A stretch of 64,000 nt of DNA from G965247265 sp965247265 (lineage in GTDB: Bacteria > Pseudomonadota > Gammaproteobacteria > UBA4575), in the NCBI GenBank assembly GCA_965247265.1, contig OZ252002.1, forward strand, positions 620,001 to 684,000, given 5' to 3'. Shown here one piece after another: positions 63,419 to 64,000 of this stretch. The stretch's first letter is position 1, and each line of letters opens with the position of its first letter. Below the pieces are notes generated by a model. It worked only from the letters and a program-made list of their open reading frames with translations, was not told the DNA's origin and did no database searches. Position numbers and translations under genes: made by a program.

Positions 63419-63829
63419 CGAAATTCTCCATGTAAGTTGACACATGTTTATAAATGCTGCATAAATTAGACCAATAACCTAAGAAGTGAGATTTATCGCT
63501 ACAAATAAGTTTTACCGGTAGAATCAGCCAGATAAGCCGTTTTGATTACGCTTTAATGTATGCCGCAATAGGAAGGATTCGAACATTATTGGTCATAGAG
63601 CGAATTTTAAAAATTCAGTAAGTTAAGATGGTTTGAATTGTTGCCCATACTTGTAAGTATGTGCACCATCGCCATCATATTTAGTACGACTGGAAATTGA
63701 ACCTTTACTCGGACTGGTTAGTTTAAATTTTCAAGACAGAAAAATTACAGTAGCCGCAGCTGTCAATTCTGATAATATTTATAGGGCTGATTTAATTGAT
63801 CACAAACATAATAAAAAATAGGAGTAAAT
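63419..63829. other. Intergenic region before the sulfhydrylase gene
   Basis: About 410 AT-rich bases without a gene that I can support. A stretch near 63561-63584 has a GATTCGAAC word like a tRNA T loop on the minus strand, but the T stem does not pair. An AGGAG ribosome-binding site at 63820-63824 belongs to the next gene. Confidence 0.5.
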
Positions 63830-64000
63830 ATGGGTAATAATTCTCAACAAAAATTTGCAACCAGAGCAATTCATGCCGGTGCAGTTCCTGATCCCACTAC
63901 GGGTGCGAGGGGCGTTCCCATTATTCAATCTACATCTTTTGTATTTGAAGATGTAGAAGATGCAGCTGCATTGTTTAATCTTGAAAAAGTGGGGTTCATT
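63830..64000 (+). CDS. metY: O-acetylhomoserine sulfhydrylase, N-terminal part
   Basis: The open frame starts with ATG 63830 (AGGAG five bases upstream) and runs off the window. It begins QQKFATRAIHAG, then PTTGARGVPIIQSTSFVFED, the N-terminal pattern of Cys/Met metabolism PLP enzymes (MetY type). MetY makes homocysteine from O-acetylhomoserine and sulfide in methionine synthesis. A cystathionine gamma-synthase relative remains possible because only 57 residues are visible. Confidence 0.8.
   Translation, partial: MGNNSQQKFATRAIHAGAVPDPTTGARGVPIIQSTSFVFEDVEDAAALFNLEKVGFI

Noticed and set aside
63560..63620. tRNA-like GATTCGAAC word on the minus strand
   Set aside because: The T stem on either side of the loop does not pair and no anticodon arm or acceptor stem follows.

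Overview
The window is bacterial chromosomal DNA from an aerobic gammaproteobacterium. The backbone gene orders support this: ntrY-ntrX-trkA-trkH, hisBHAFE-tatABC, def-fmt and dut-coaBC-radC are all gammaproteobacterial arrangements. HemF, an aa3-type oxidase and a porin point to an oxygen-respiring Gram-negative cell. I cannot name the genus. There are no rRNA genes, intact tRNA genes or CRISPR arrays, and no integrase or transposase gene.

Positions 1-12,150 are GC-rich (a sampled line is about 53% GC, against about 33% in a sampled backbone line). This part carries a respiratory cluster on the + strand: ctaD (partial), ctaG, ctaE, a gldC-like gene, then a complete alternative complex III set (actA, actB split into two genes, actC, actD, actE, actF), SURF1, a SCO-like protein and a DUF2909 protein. 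Alternative complex III oxidises quinol and would pass electrons to the adjacent cytochrome oxidase. The act block looks inserted into an older cox operon, because the 3' end of a second DUF2909 gene survives on the minus strand directly behind ctaE.

Positions 12,150-16,230 are accessory DNA. They are bounded by two inverted copies of the 3' end of a tRNA-Ile2(CAT) gene and hold a methyltransferase, a frameshifted NTF2-like gene, a DUF4239 membrane protein and two small exported proteins. Copies of a roughly 35-bp imperfect palindrome sit in the gaps between these genes. The same palindrome separates the genes of a second accessory patch at 27,600-29,740 (membrane protein, DUF427, DUF1566-like protein). 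I did not see it in the conserved backbone.

The rest is AT-rich core chromosome. In order: ampG, xth, pyrE, argB, algC, dut, coaBC and a frameshifted radC; bioF, bioB and a comF with an in-frame stop; ubiA, aroE, hemB, hemF, tsaC, topA, dprA and a LysM protein; def, fmt, a DUF4390 gene, an NtrY/NtrX-type two-component system and trkA/trkH; a methyltransferase, an aminopeptidase, dtd, hisBHAFE, tatABC and gpmI; then an exported unknown protein, a porin, an AAA-TPR membrane ATPase and the start of an O-acetylhomoserine sulfhydrylase gene.

Several genes are damaged or unusual: frameshifts in actD, the NTF2-like gene and radC, a nonsense codon in comF, an ATA in place of ATG in the DUF1566 gene, and an NtrX whose AAA+ domain has lost the sigma-54 contact motif. 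Single-base frameshifts in a draft sequence may be errors. The comF stop and the ATA codon are substitutions and less likely to be so.
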